Below the pieces are notes generated by a model, which was given only the letters and a program-made list of their open reading frames with translations, had not been told where the DNA came from and did no database searches. Below, one piece after another: positions 5,101 through 5,116 of a stretch of DNA of 5,116 bases. Source of the DNA: Deltaproteobacteria bacterium (GTDB taxonomy: Bacteria > Myxococcota_A > Polyangia > Polyangiales > Houyiibacteriaceae); NCBI GenBank assembly GCA_003647035.1, contig QMMB01000271.1:1-5116 (forward strand), in the 5' to 3' direction. Each line of letters opens with the position of its first letter. The stretch's first letter is position 1. Made by a program: the position numbers and the translations under genes.

Positions 5101-5116
5101 ACCTGGTGGGAAACTG

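Overview
The window looks like a GC-rich proteobacterial chromosome, most likely from the Myxococcota or another deltaproteobacterial-type lineage. Pointers are a ClpP of proteobacterial type, an SspB adaptor with the classic C-terminal ClpX-binding tail, an HTTM-family membrane protein, GC-rich third codon positions, and a near-consensus sigma-54 promoter upstream of an apparent small RNA. The taxonomic placement is inference; no ribosomal marker is present.

Layout, left to right. (1) Positions 1-1230, plus strand: the 3' half of clpP, overlapping by ATGA a histidine-phosphatase gene that carries an unusual C-terminal extension of about 80-110 residues with different codon usage. (2) Positions 1231-1664: a non-coding stretch of about 430 bases. 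Its left part holds repeated CTGTA/TACAG half-sites, a possible 22-codon ORF with a well-placed Shine-Dalgarno, and palindromes. Its right part holds a sigma-54 type -24/-12 promoter (1490-1506), followed by three consecutive strong hairpins, each with a run of exactly six C in its loop, the last being a rho-independent terminator. I read this as an undescribed small RNA of about 147 nt of the C-rich-loop class, reminiscent in architecture of the Myxococcus Pxr RNA. (3) Positions 1671-4565, minus strand: an apparent three-gene operon, transcribed HTTM protein, then EamA-family transporter (ATGA overlap), then sspB (40-base gap). sspB converges on the small RNA. (4) Positions 4566-4683: a divergent intergenic promoter region. 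(5) Positions 4684-5042, plus strand: a complete one-piece tmRNA gene (ssrA) with decoded tag ANDNAVALAA. (6) Positions 5043-5116: a short flank with a weak terminator-like hairpin and two TGGCAAAA direct repeats. The 3' end of ssrA is a common integration target, so this could be the edge of an integrated element.

How the genes fit together: three components of one pathway lie within 5.1 kb. ssrA adds a degradation tag to stalled polypeptides, SspB delivers tagged proteins to ClpX, and ClpP is the proteolytic chamber. The tag keeps the N-terminal AAND portion that SspB recognises and the C-terminal LAA that ClpX recognises (both known from E. coli), and the SspB here keeps the C-terminal LKVVK tail that docks on ClpX. 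The C-rich small RNA sits between clpP and sspB and is the most interesting unannotated element.
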